Source: Streptosporangium sp. NBC_01495
GTDB taxonomy: Bacteria > Actinomycetota > Actinomycetes > Streptosporangiales > Streptosporangiaceae
Assembly (NCBI RefSeq): GCF_036250735.1
Contig: NZ_CP109430.1
Location: forward strand, 868,001 to 932,000
Direction of reading: 5' to 3'
Length of the DNA stretch: 64,000 bases
The notes below the pieces were generated by a model. That model was not told where the DNA came from, ran no database searches, and saw only the letters and a program-made list of their open reading frames with translations. Made by a program: the position numbers and the translations under genes. Positions 37,093-45,743 of this stretch are shown here, piece after piece; positions within the stretch are counted from its first letter, which is position 1; each line of letters opens with the position of its first letter.

Positions 37093-37980
37093 ATGTTCGA
37101 GGAAGCACAGTACTTCGCACCGGTGGCGACCCGTGACGACGGCTCGATCGAGGTCGAGCTCGGCGCCGGTCATCCCGGTTTCGCCGACCCGGTCTATCGT
37201 GCACGCCGCAACGCGATCGCCGCGCTCGCCGTGGGGTATGTGCCCGGCACGCCGATCCCGACGGCCGAGTACACCGGCCAGGAGCACGAGGTGTGGGCCC
37301 TGGTCAGCCGGGAGCTGGGCCTGAAACACCGCAGATACGCGACCGCCGAGTATCTGCGCGCGGCCGAGCGGCTCGGGTTGCCCGCCGAGCGCATCCCGCA
37401 GCTTCAGGAGGTCAGCGAGCTGCTGGAGCCGCTGACCGGGTTCCGCTACGTCCCGGCCGCGGGGCTGGTGCCGCTCAGGGAGTTCTACGGCGTCCTGGCG
37501 GACGGGCTCTTCCACTCCACGCAGTACATCCGGCACCACTCCACGCCGCTGTACACGCCGGAGCCCGACGTGATCCACGAGGTGATCGGGCACGCCAACG
37601 CGCTGGCCTCCGACCGCTACTCGCGGCTCTACCGCCTGGCGGGGGCGGCGGCCCGGCGGGTCGAGGGCAAGGAGGCGCTCGAGTTCATCTCGAAGATCTT
37701 CTGGTTCACGATGGAGTTCGGCGTGATGACGGACCAGGGCGAGCTGCGGGCGTACGGCGCGGGCATCCTGTCCTCGTACGGGGAGATCGAGGAGTTCCGG
37801 GGGATGGATATCCGTCCGCTGGACATCGCAGCCATGGGCACCACGCACTACGACATCACGAAATATCAGGACGTACTCTTCCGGGCGGAGTCGCTGGAGC
37901 ACCTCGAGGACATCGTCGGGGACTTCTGGGCGACCTGCGATGACGAGGTCATCACCCGGCTAATCGCGGACGTTCGCTAA
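37093..37980 (+). CDS. phhA: Phenylalanine 4-monooxygenase (phenylalanine hydroxylase)
   Basis: 295 aa single catalytic domain of the tetrahydropterin-dependent aromatic amino acid hydroxylases. Iron ligands are His162 and His167 (IHEVIGHANAL) and Glu208 (FWFTMEFG). HHSTPLYTPEPD is the family signature. It makes tyrosine from phenylalanine. ATG 37093 (MFEEAQYFAP) is chosen because the longer frame from 37027 overlaps the operator. Regulated probably by the divergent Lrp-type gene. Confidence 0.9.
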   Translation: MFEEAQYFAPVATRDDGSIEVELGAGHPGFADPVYRARRNAIAALAVGYVPGTPIPTAEYTGQEHEVWALVSRELGLKHRRYATAEYLRAAERLGLPAERIPQLQEVSELLEPLTGFRYVPAAGLVPLREFYGVLADGLFHSTQYIRHHSTPLYTPEPDVIHEVIGHANALASDRYSRLYRLAGAAARRVEGKEALEFISKIFWFTMEFGVMTDQGELRAYGAGILSSYGEIEEFRGMDIRPLDIAAMGTTHYDITKYQDVLFRAESLEHLEDIVGDFWATCDDEVITRLIADVR

Positions 37981-38105
37981 GGGCGGGCATCGGTTCGGCG
38001 GGATGTTCTATAGCGCACGCCCTATTTCCGGCTAGATTTCGCTTGATCGTCTTATTGTTACGTGTAGTGGGATATATCCCGATCGTCACGTAATGGGGGA
38101 GACGG

Positions 38106-39125
38106 TTGGGGTGGATGATGGGAGCAAGGAATCGGGTGGCCGTGGCCGCCGCCCTGCTGTTCATCGCGCAGGCCACCGCCTGCAGCACGTGTCAGGGCCT
38201 GACGCCGGTGAGCATGCCGACACCGTCCCCCTCGCGGCAGGCGGCACCGGTCGTTCCGGCGTCCGGCGCTGCCCCTCCCGCGCCGTTCCTGGCGGTGGTC
38301 CCGGCGCCTGTCTTCCCCGGCGCCGGGGCGCCCCGCGCCTCCGGAGGGGTGGCCGCCCGCCCGCGGAGGATTTTCTCCAAGGAGCTCAGTCGCAGCCTCG
38401 ACGTGTTCCTGGCCGGATACGGCGGCAGGACCGCCGCCTCGGTGAGCGACCTGGGCACCGGCCGGCGCTACCACTACCACCACACCCTGCAGCTGCCGTC
38501 GGCCAACACCTCCAAGGTGAGCATCCTGACGGCACTGCTGCTCGGGACGCGCTGGCACGAGCTCGGTGAGCAGGCCAGGTCCGACGCGAGCGACATGATC
38601 CGCTTCAGCGACAACGAGGCGGCCGACCGGTTGTACGAGCGGATCGGGATGAGGCCCGGCCTGGCCAGTGCGAACCGCAGGTTCGGTCTCAGGCGCACCT
38701 ACACTCCCGGCGGGTGGTGCGCGGCCCAGTACTGCTGGGGCGTCGCACAGACCACCGTGGAGGACCAGATCCGGCTGGTCAAGGCGCTGGCCACCGGTAG
38801 GAGCCCGCTGGCGGCCCCGGAGCGCCGCAAGGTGCTCGGGCTGATGGAGAAGGTGACCCCCGAGCAGAAGTGGGGGATCAGCGCGGGGGCGTGCGAGAGC
38901 GACCAGGTGTCACTGAAGAACGGCTGGCTGCGGCACGCGGCGAACGGGCGCTGGGCGGTCGCCAGCGCCGGGCTGATCCGCGGGCACGGGCACGACTACG
39001 CGGTCGCCGTCCTCACCGAGGACAGCCCGAGCATGGAGACGGGCATCGCCAGGATCGAGGGCGTGACCAAGCGCCTCATGGACGCCTTCAGGGGCGGGCG
39101 CGGCTGCGAGGCGACCGCGAACTGA
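38106..39125 (+). CDS. Secreted beta-lactamase/PBP-fold serine hydrolase with altered SxxK
   Basis: 339 aa. Signal peptide (VAVAAALLFIAQATACS), a Pro/Ala linker to about residue 85, then a class A beta-lactamase-like fold. SDN is present (S168-D169-N170), KTG is replaced by KNG (LKNGW), and the SxxK region reads SANTSK, putting Asn134 where the nucleophile Ser stands in relatives (ASxxK). The catalytic Lys137 is kept. The Asn codon AAC differs by one base from the Ser codon AGC. It could be inactive, or use another Ser. TTG 38106 has GGGGGAG upstream; ATG 38115 is the alternative. Confidence 0.7.
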   Translation: MGWMMGARNRVAVAAALLFIAQATACSTCQGLTPVSMPTPSPSRQAAPVVPASGAAPPAPFLAVVPAPVFPGAGAPRASGGVAARPRRIFSKELSRSLDVFLAGYGGRTAASVSDLGTGRRYHYHHTLQLPSANTSKVSILTALLLGTRWHELGEQARSDASDMIRFSDNEAADRLYERIGMRPGLASANRRFGLRRTYTPGGWCAAQYCWGVAQTTVEDQIRLVKALATGRSPLAAPERRKVLGLMEKVTPEQKWGISAGACESDQVSLKNGWLRHAANGRWAVASAGLIRGHGHDYAVAVLTEDSPSMETGIARIEGVTKRLMDAFRGGRGCEATAN

Positions 39126-39190
39126 GCGCCGGGTCCGTGAGTCGTTGATCCGCGGGCTCGCGGAACCGCGCGCCCGCGGGGGAGTACGTG

Positions 39191-39910
39191 TTACGTCGTT
39201 CTGTCGACCAGCCGGTAACCCACCCCCCGTACGGTCTGGATCAGCTGGTCCTCGGTGTCGCCCAGGCGGGCACGGAGGCGCTTGACGTGCACCGCGATGG
39301 TGTTGGTCGAGGTCGTGTCCGTGGAGTTCCAGACATGCCGCATGATCTGCTCCCGCGTCACCGTGCGGTGCGCGTTGCGCATCAGATAGTGCAGCAACTC
39401 GAACTCGCGCAGCGGCAGGTGGATGACCCTGCCGTCGACCCTGACCTGATAGGCGTTGACGTCGAGCTCCACCCTGCCGACCACGAGTGCCCTGCGGGCC
39501 CCGGACTCACCGGTGAACGCGGCGTGGATCAGGGGCAGCAACTCGGGCACCCGGTAGGGCCGGGCCACGCACGCGGTGGCTCCGGCCGCCAGCGCCTGGA
39601 CGGCCTGCTGGGCGTGACCCTCGCCCACGCCGAGCAGGACGGGGATCACCCGCGTCAGCCGTACCGCGCGGACGAACTCCACCGCCCCTATGACCGGCAG
39701 CGAGGCGCTGACGAGAACGACGTCGGGTCGGAGCGCCCCGGCCTGCAACAGGGCCTGGGCGCCGTCGGTGACGCCCATGACCTGCACTCCCTCGCGTTCC
39801 AGGGCCGCGGCCAGGTCATGGACCATGGCCACCTCCGGATCGGCCACCAGCAGCATGGGCGCCGTCCGTGTGTCCCCGTCCACCTCTGGTGCCGTCTGCG
39901 GCTGGATCAC
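39191..39910 (-). CDS. OmpR-family regulator with degenerate receiver, end of pst operon
   Basis: 239 aa. A receiver-like domain (MLLVADPEVAMVHDLAAALE) lacks the phospho-acceptor: VVLVSASLPVIG has Ser where Asp is expected, and the Lys of the KP motif is Arg (VARPYRV). The winged helix (LREFELLHYLMRNAHRTVTR, TNTIAVHVKRLRARLGDT, GVGYRLV) is intact. It should bind DNA without His-Asp phosphorylation. GTG 39910 is chosen for GGAGG 6 nt upstream. Only 19 nt separate it from pstB, so it is co-transcribed with the phosphate transporter. Confidence 0.8.
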   Translation of the reverse strand: MIQPQTAPEVDGDTRTAPMLLVADPEVAMVHDLAAALEREGVQVMGVTDGAQALLQAGALRPDVVLVSASLPVIGAVEFVRAVRLTRVIPVLLGVGEGHAQQAVQALAAGATACVARPYRVPELLPLIHAAFTGESGARRALVVGRVELDVNAYQVRVDGRVIHLPLREFELLHYLMRNAHRTVTREQIMRHVWNSTDTTSTNTIAVHVKRLRARLGDTEDQLIQTVRGVGYRLVDRTT

Positions 39911-39929
39911 CCGCATCCTCCAATATGGG

Positions 39930-40784
39930 TTAGCCGAAGCGGCCGGTGATGTAATCCTCGGTCCGCTTGTCGCTGGGGTTGGTGAAGATGCGGCTGGTCT
40001 CGTCGAACTCCACCAGGCGGCCGTGCCGCACGCCGGCCTCGTCCACCTCGGCGGTGAAGAAGGCCGTGCGGTCCGAGACGCGGGCGGCCTGCTGCATGTT
40101 GTGGGTGACGATGACGATCGTGTAATCGCGCGTCAGCTCCTGCATCAGGTCTTCGATCTTGGTGGTCGCGATCGGGTCCAGGGCCGAGCAGGGCTCGTCC
40201 ATCAGGATGACGTCGGGCTTCACCGCGATCGCCCGCGCGATGCACAGACGCTGCTGCTGTCCGCCGGACAGGGAGAGGGCGTTCTGCTTGATCTTGTCCT
40301 TGACCTCGTCCCAGAGCGCCGCCTTGGTCAGCGCCTCCTCGACGATCTCGTCCATGTTGCCCTTGATCCCGTTGACCCGGGGACCGTAGGCGATGTTGTC
40401 GTAGATCGACTTGGGGAAGGGGTTCGGCTTCTGGAAGACCATGCCGATCCGGCGCCGGACCTCGATCGGGTCCACGTGGTCGCCGTAAAGATTCTCGTCG
40501 TGGTAGAGGATCTCGCCGGCCGCGCGGGCACCGGGGATCAGGTCGTTCATCCGGTTGAAGCAGCGGAGCACGGTGCTCTTGCCGCAGCCGGACGGGCCGA
40601 TCATGGCCGTGATCTCGCGGTTGCCGATGGTCAGGTTGACCCCGCGCACCGCCTCGTAGTCGCCGTAGAAGACGCTGAGGTTGGAGACGGTGAAGACCGG
40701 GTCGAGGGCTTCGATGGTGCGGGGGACTTCGGGGCCGCGCACGTTCACGTTCGGCACGGAAATTCCAATCCCAATCTCGGACAT
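39930..40784 (-). CDS. pstB: Phosphate ABC transporter ATP-binding protein PstB
   Basis: 284 aa. Walker [10 protein letters not shown], PstB-specific [15 protein letters not shown], signature LSGGQQQRL, Walker [14 protein letters not shown] and H-loop VTHNMQQA. A polar extension of about 30 residues precedes the domain. It powers phosphate uptake with PstCA. Starts 8 nt after pstA. Confidence 0.95.
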   Translation of the reverse strand: MSEIGIGISVPNVNVRGPEVPRTIEALDPVFTVSNLSVFYGDYEAVRGVNLTIGNREITAMIGPSGCGKSTVLRCFNRMNDLIPGARAAGEILYHDENLYGDHVDPIEVRRRIGMVFQKPNPFPKSIYDNIAYGPRVNGIKGNMDEIVEEALTKAALWDEVKDKIKQNALSLSGGQQQRLCIARAIAVKPDVILMDEPCSALDPIATTKIEDLMQELTRDYTIVIVTHNMQQAARVSDRTAFFTAEVDEAGVRHGRLVEFDETSRIFTNPSDKRTEDYITGRFG

Positions 40785-40792
40785 TTCTTACC

Positions 40793-41683
40793 TCACCAGC
40801 GCTTCTGGTAGCGGTTACGGAGCCAGATGGCGACGGAGTTCATCAGGAGCAGGATCGCCAGCAGGATCACGATCGCCGCCGCGGCGAGGATGGCGAACTC
40901 CTCCTGGGGGCGGCTGATGAAGCTGTAGATCTGCAGCGGCAGGACGGTGAAGCTGCTCCAGACGCCCTCGGGGTTGAACCGGACCAGCGTCGCGGCACCG
41001 AGCATCAGGAACGGGGCGGCCTCGCCGATCGCGCGGGAGAGGGCCAGGATCGAGCCCGTCGCGATGCCCGGGATCGACGCCGGGAGCACCTGGCGGTAGA
41101 TGGTCTGCCACTGGGTCGCGCCCAGTGCCAGCGAGCCCTCGCGGATCGACGGCGGCACCGCGCGGATGGCCTCGCGGGCGGAGATGATCACGATGGGCAG
41201 CACGAGCAGCGAGATGGTGACCGCGCCGGTCATGACGGTGAAGCCGAACTGCAGCCAGCGGGCGATGATGCCCAGGCCGAGGATGCCGTAGACGATCGAG
41301 GGAACGGCCGCCAGGTTGGAGATGTTCAGCTCGATCAGCTTGTTGTACCACTTGGTCCTGTCGGCGTACTCCTCGAGGTAGATCGCCGCGAGGATGCCGG
41401 TGGGCAGGGCCATGATCGCGGTCAGCCCGATGATCCACAGGGTGCCGAAGATGCCCGACTGGATGCCGGACGTCTCCGGGCGGCGGATCGAGGGCTGGTT
41501 CTCCCACAGCATCGAGTTGAGCCGCGGCCAGCCCTCCTCGACGACGTAGACCAGCAGCATGGCCAGGAACAGGAGGGCGATCGCGAGGCTGGCCAGCAGC
41601 GCGATGCGGAAGAGGTGTTCCTTGAGGGGGCGCCCCTTGCTGGCCAGTTGCACGGCCGAGCGGGGGGTGGAGAGGATGGCCAT
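40793..41683 (-). CDS. pstA: Phosphate ABC transporter permease PstA
   Basis: 296 aa, six membrane segments; the EAA loop is AIRAVPPSIREGSLALGATQ. The ATG overlaps the pstC stop by one base (TGATG), so translation is coupled. It forms the membrane channel with PstC. Confidence 0.95.
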   Translation of the reverse strand: MAILSTPRSAVQLASKGRPLKEHLFRIALLASLAIALLFLAMLLVYVVEEGWPRLNSMLWENQPSIRRPETSGIQSGIFGTLWIIGLTAIMALPTGILAAIYLEEYADRTKWYNKLIELNISNLAAVPSIVYGILGLGIIARWLQFGFTVMTGAVTISLLVLPIVIISAREAIRAVPPSIREGSLALGATQWQTIYRQVLPASIPGIATGSILALSRAIGEAAPFLMLGAATLVRFNPEGVWSSFTVLPLQIYSFISRPQEEFAILAAAAIVILLAILLLMNSVAIWLRNRYQKRW

Positions 41684-42624
41684 CAGTCGTAGACCTCGCG
41701 ATACTTCTGGACCATGCGGGCGCTGAGGTAGTTCATCGCGAAGGTGATCACGAAGAGCAGGGACCCCACCGCGAAGATGGTCTTGTAGGCGATCGAGCCG
41801 ACCGAGGCGTCGCCGGAGCCGGCCTGGGCGATGAAGGCCGCCATCGTGGCCATCTCGTTGCCCGGGTAGAGCGTGAAGACGGATTTGAAACCGCCGGCGA
41901 TCGCGACGATCATCGTCTCGCCCGCGGCCCGGGAGACCGCCAGGATGACGGCGGCGACGATGCCGGAGAACGCGGCGGGGACGACGACGCGCACCGAGGT
42001 GAGCATCTTGGAGGCGCCGAGGGCGTACGAGCCCTCGCGCAGGCCGTTCGGCACCGCGGCCATCGAGTCCTCCGACAGCGACGCGACGATCGGGATGATC
42101 ATCACGCCGACCAGGAGGCCGGCGGCGAGCGCGTTCTTGCCGTCCAGGTCCAGGAAGGGGAGGACGTCCCTCAGCAGCGGGGTGACGAAGGTGAGGGCGA
42201 AGAAGCCGAAGACCACCGTCGGGACGCCCGCGAGGACCTCCAGCACCGGCTTGAAGATCTTGCGGGTCCGGTGGGAGGCGTACTCCGACAGGTAGATCGC
42301 GGCGGCCAGGCCGAGCGGCACGGCGACCACGATGGCGATCAGAGTGATCTCCACGGTGGCGACGATGAGCGGCCACACGCCGAACGCCGGCGGGTTGAAC
42401 AGCGGTCCCCAGCTGGTGGAGCCGAAGAACTCACCCAGGCTCACCGAGGCGAAGAACTCGATGGTCGGTTCGAGGAGCGCGATGACGATGCCGATCGTGG
42501 TCGCCACCGACACCATCGCCGCGGCCAGGAGAATGGCCTTGATGACGAACTCGCCATAACGCGGGCGCGACCGCGCCAGGGACCCCGGGGCCCCTGGAAC
42601 GGTCGTGCGGTGCTGAGCCGACAT
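41683..42624 (-). CDS. pstC: Phosphate ABC transporter permease PstC
   Basis: 313 aa, six membrane segments; the EAA loop is SMAAVPNGLREGSYALGASK. FNPPAFGVWPLIVATVEITL is typical of PstC. ATG overlaps the pstS stop by one base. Confidence 0.95.
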   Translation of the reverse strand: MSAQHRTTVPGAPGSLARSRPRYGEFVIKAILLAAAMVSVATTIGIVIALLEPTIEFFASVSLGEFFGSTSWGPLFNPPAFGVWPLIVATVEITLIAIVVAVPLGLAAAIYLSEYASHRTRKIFKPVLEVLAGVPTVVFGFFALTFVTPLLRDVLPFLDLDGKNALAAGLLVGVMIIPIVASLSEDSMAAVPNGLREGSYALGASKMLTSVRVVVPAAFSGIVAAVILAVSRAAGETMIVAIAGGFKSVFTLYPGNEMATMAAFIAQAGSGDASVGSIAYKTIFAVGSLLFVITFAMNYLSARMVQKYREVYD

Positions 42625-43631
42625 CAGCCGGCGCTCTTCAGCGCGGTGATGTCAGCCTTGAGCTTGGCCTCCTGCTCGGGGTTGAGCGGGATGAACTTCG
42701 CGTCCTTGGCGATCGAGTTGATGTTGGCCGCGTAGTAGTCGAGGAAGGCCGCCACCTCGGGCCGCTTCACCGCGGCGGTGGAGGGGTAGACGAACAGCGG
42801 GCGGGCGAGCGGGGTGTAGGTGCCGCCCTGGGCCGCCTCGACGCTCGGGGCCACGCAGCCGCTGCCGGAGTCGATCTCGAGGGCCTTCAGCTTGTCGGCG
42901 TTCTCCTCGAAGTAGGTGAAGCCGAAGTAGCCCAGGCCGCCCTTGGCGCCCTCGACACCGGTGACGATGTCGTTGTCGTTCTCGCTCGGGCTGTAGTCCT
43001 TGCGGCTGGCGCCCTCCTCACCGTTGATCTCGCCGGTGAAGTAGTCGAAGGTGCCGGAGTCGGTGCCGGGGCCGTAGAGCTTGAGCTCCTCGGCCGGGAA
43101 CTTGGCGTCGACGTCCTTCCAGGTCTTGACCTTGCCCTCGGCCGCCGGCTCCCACATCTTCTTGAGCTGGTCGGTGGTGAGGCAGGTGGCCCAGTCGTTC
43201 TCCTTGGGAACCACGACGGTCAGCGCGTCGGTCGCCACCGTGAGCTCGGTGAACTTGATGCCCTTCGCGTCGCAGGCCGCCTTCTCCTCGTCCTTGATCG
43301 CACGAGAGGCGTTCGAGATGTCCGTCTCGCCGGCGCAGAACTTCTCGAAGCCGCCGCCGGTGCCCGAGGTACCGACCGGCACCTTCACCTGCGGCTGCTC
43401 CTCGCCGAAGAGCTCGGAGGCCGCCTGGGTGAGGGGGGCCACGGTGCTGGAACCGTCGATCTTGATCTCGCCGCTCAGGGCCGCACCGGCACCCGCCTCG
43501 GCGGAGGGTGCGGTGGCGGCGGTGGTGCTGCCGTCACTGTTGGGCTTGGCGTCGCCACCACAAGCGGCCGCGAGCGATACGACGAGCGCGGCCGTCGCCA
43601 CCGCGCTGAGGCGGCGCTGTCCACTGGTCAC
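42624..43631 (-). CDS. pstS: Phosphate-binding lipoprotein PstS
   Basis: 335 aa. Lipoprotein signal ending LAAACGGD, then the periplasmic-type binding domain: IDGSSTVAPLT, TSGTGGGFEKFCAGETDISNASR-type phosphate site, and GTDSGTFDYFTGEING. Captures phosphate outside the membrane for PstCAB. GTG 43631 is chosen for GGAGAAGGAA upstream and because the signal peptide follows at once. PHO-box-like repeats lie about 50 nt upstream. Confidence 0.95.
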   Translation of the reverse strand: MTSGQRRLSAVATAALVVSLAAACGGDAKPNSDGSTTAATAPSAEAGAGAALSGEIKIDGSSTVAPLTQAASELFGEEQPQVKVPVGTSGTGGGFEKFCAGETDISNASRAIKDEEKAACDAKGIKFTELTVATDALTVVVPKENDWATCLTTDQLKKMWEPAAEGKVKTWKDVDAKFPAEELKLYGPGTDSGTFDYFTGEINGEEGASRKDYSPSENDNDIVTGVEGAKGGLGYFGFTYFEENADKLKALEIDSGSGCVAPSVEAAQGGTYTPLARPLFVYPSTAAVKRPEVAAFLDYYAANINSIAKDAKFIPLNPEQEAKLKADITALKSAG

Positions 43632-44137
43632 GGTATGTTCCTTCTCCGTAGTGAGATCCGTTCTCGATGCCTCCGATAAAAGTGGGGCAAAGTGAACGGA
43701 AGTGAAACGAGCCATGACCGTGGCCGGAAGAGGTAGGCCCACGGATGTGAATACCCGGACGTTAACGGAAGTTCGACCGCGGTTTCCGGTCCCGCAGGCC
43801 CGGTGGGCAGGGCCTTGGGGGTTCCCTGGTCTGGGGATGACCCGGTGGGAGGGCCCTGCCGCCGGAACGTTCCCGTTTCCGGTCACCATCGCGCGGACTT
43901 GCCGATCTGTTCATCTTCCCGACATCCGGCGGAAGGTAACGCGGCCGGATCTCCGGCGCGGCCAGGAAGGGAGAGGCGGCGAGCTCTGGGCGGGAAGGCG
44001 GCGAGTCTCCAGGTGGGGGGCGAGTTCTGAGCGGGAAGGGCGGACGAGCTCTGGGAGGCGGTGAGTCTCCGGGCGGAGGCGAGCCTTGAGCGGGAGGGGG
44101 CGAGCCTCTAGGGGCGAGTCTCCGGGCGGGGCGGGCC
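43632..44137. other. pst promoter region and GC-rich repeats
   Basis: The left side holds the PHO-box-like element (43676-43708). From about 43975 to 44145 the plus strand is a degenerate array of GCGAGTCTCCGGGCGG-like and GAGCTCTGGGCGGGAAGG-like words of uneven length. No coding sequence is supported. Confidence 0.55.
43676..43708 (-). promoter_or_regulatory. PHO-box-like direct repeats upstream of pstS
   Basis: Read on the minus strand: GTTTCACTTCC, GTTCACTTTGC, CCCACTTTTAT, i.e. three CACTT cores spaced 10 nt. PhoP of actinomycetes binds direct repeats of GTTCACC-type units at 11-nt spacing, so this is a plausible but imperfect match. Confidence 0.55.
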
Positions 44138-44941
44138 CTAGGCGGGAAGGGTGAGCGGCCCGCTGCCGAGGCGTTTGAGGACCTCGCCGTGCAGGGGGCC
44201 GTTGCTGCACAGCAGGCTGCCGCCGTTGATGTCGGGAACGCCCGACAGGTCGGTCCAGATGCCGCCGGCCTCCTCGACGATCACGGTCAGCGCCGCGATG
44301 TCCCAGGGGGAGAGCTCCGGCTCCGCCGACACGTCGGCCGCGCCCTCGGCGACCAGCATGTGTGACCAGAAGTCGCCGTAGGCACGGTTACGCCAGACGG
44401 AACGGTTCAGGTCGAGGAACGCGTCGAGTTTCCCGGCCTCCTCCCAGCCGCCGATGCTGGAGTAGGAGAACGAGGCGTCCTCGAGGCGGGTGACGGAGGA
44501 GACCCGGCACCGCGTGGCCTTGGTGAGGCTCTTGCCGGTCCAGGCGCCGCTGTCGCGGGCGGCCCACCAGCGGCGGCCGAGCGCGGGGGCGGAGACCAGG
44601 CCCACGACGACGCGGCCCTGGTCCATCAGGGCGATGAGCGTGGCCCAGACGGGCACTCCGCGTACGTAGTTCTTGGTGCCGTCGATCGGGTCGATGATCC
44701 ACGAGCGCTCGCCACGGCCGCTCGCGCCGAACTCCTCGCCGATGACGGCGTCGCGCGGTCGGGCCCGGCCGAGAGCGGAGCGGAGCGCCTCCTCGGTGGC
44801 CTGGTCGGCGTCGCTCACCGGTGTGAGGTCGGGTTTGGTCTCCACCCGCAGGTCCATGGACTTGAACCGGCGCATGGTCAGATCGTCGGCCGCGTCGGCC
44901 ATGACGTGCGCGAGGCGAAGATCGTCGTTGTAACCCGTCAC
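44138..44941 (-). CDS. hisN: Histidinol-phosphatase / inositol monophosphatase family
   Basis: 267 aa. The metal-binding motifs are GEEFG, WIIDPIDGTKNYVRGVP and ELSPWDIAALTVIVEEAGG. The wording GDFWSHMLVAEGAADV fits the HisN subgroup that completes histidine synthesis in actinobacteria; related enzymes dephosphorylate inositol phosphate. GTG start 8 nt after TAGCGT, with no ribosome binding site. Confidence 0.82.
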   Translation of the reverse strand: MTGYNDDLRLAHVMADAADDLTMRRFKSMDLRVETKPDLTPVSDADQATEEALRSALGRARPRDAVIGEEFGASGRGERSWIIDPIDGTKNYVRGVPVWATLIALMDQGRVVVGLVSAPALGRRWWAARDSGAWTGKSLTKATRCRVSSVTRLEDASFSYSSIGGWEEAGKLDAFLDLNRSVWRNRAYGDFWSHMLVAEGAADVSAEPELSPWDIAALTVIVEEAGGIWTDLSGVPDINGGSLLCSNGPLHGEVLKRLGSGPLTLPA

Positions 44942-45080
44942 GGGGGGCAACGCTATCGCGTCGACGGCCGAATGGCGGAGATCGGGGAGTAAGCGGAACA
45001 ATCGTGTCGCGTCCCACCAGGCCGGGATACCGCGTGAAACATCCGTTGGCATCGGTGTTACCCGCGAGTAGCATTCCGGT

Positions 45081-45524
45081 ATGACCTTTGACGTGGGTGA
45101 CTTCATGCTACAGAGCGTCCCGTTCGCCAGGACGCTGGGCATCTCGTTCGACAAGGTGGAACCGGGCTTCGCCGTCGCCCGCATGGCCGACCGGGCCGAG
45201 CTGCACAACCACGTGGGAGGCCCGCACGCCGGAGCCCTGTTCAGCGTCGCCGAGACGGCCTCCGGCGCCGCGATGCTCTCCACCTTCGGCGACCAGCTGT
45301 CACGGGCCACCCCGCTGGCCAAGAGCGCGGCGATCCGCTACCTCAAGCTCGCGAGGGGCGAGGTCGTCGCGGAGGCCCGCCTCCGGGCGTCCAGGGAGGA
45401 GGTCGTGGCCACGCTGGACGCGGGAGAGCGCCCGGAGTTCGACGTCGCCGTCGAGATCAGGACGGCCGACGGCACCCTCGTGTCCGAGATGACCGTCGCC
45501 TGGGCCTTCCGGCTGAACAGCTGA
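45081..45524 (+). CDS. Hotdog-fold thioesterase (DUF4442/PaaI-like)
   Basis: 147 aa hotdog domain: RTLGISFDKVEPGFAVARMA, HNHVGGPHAGALFSVAETAS and a C-terminal strand VSEMTVAWAFR. Likely a small acyl-CoA thioesterase. ATG 6 nt after TAGCAT. Divergent from hisN. Confidence 0.75.
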   Translation: MTFDVGDFMLQSVPFARTLGISFDKVEPGFAVARMADRAELHNHVGGPHAGALFSVAETASGAAMLSTFGDQLSRATPLAKSAAIRYLKLARGEVVAEARLRASREEVVATLDAGERPEFDVAVEIRTADGTLVSEMTVAWAFRLNS

Positions 45525-45654
45525 CGCCGTGGCGGACCGCTGAGGCTCCGGAACCGCCGCCGCCCTATCGACGGCGGCGGCGACGGCCACGCGGGCGCCG
45601 GCGCGTCGCGACGAACCTCGCGCTCCCGCTCATCCGCTCCGCTCCCCGGTCCGA

Positions 45655-45729
45655 TCATCGAAGCGTCCTGACGACCAGGTCATCGAAGCGTCCTGACGGC
45701 CAGGTCGCCGGAACGTCCTGACGACCAGG
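45655..45729. repeat. 25-bp tandem repeat, three copies
   Basis: Units at 45655, 45680 and 45705 follow TCATCGAAGCGTCCTGACGA plus CCAGG; the third is diverged at its start. They lie between the convergent ends of the thioesterase and rsgA genes. Confidence 0.85.
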
Positions 45730-45743
45730 TCACCGGGGTGTTC

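Noticed and set aside
43975-44145. Coding sequence in the GC-rich region upstream of hisN
   Set aside because: Degenerate short repeats, no codon-position bias and no start site.
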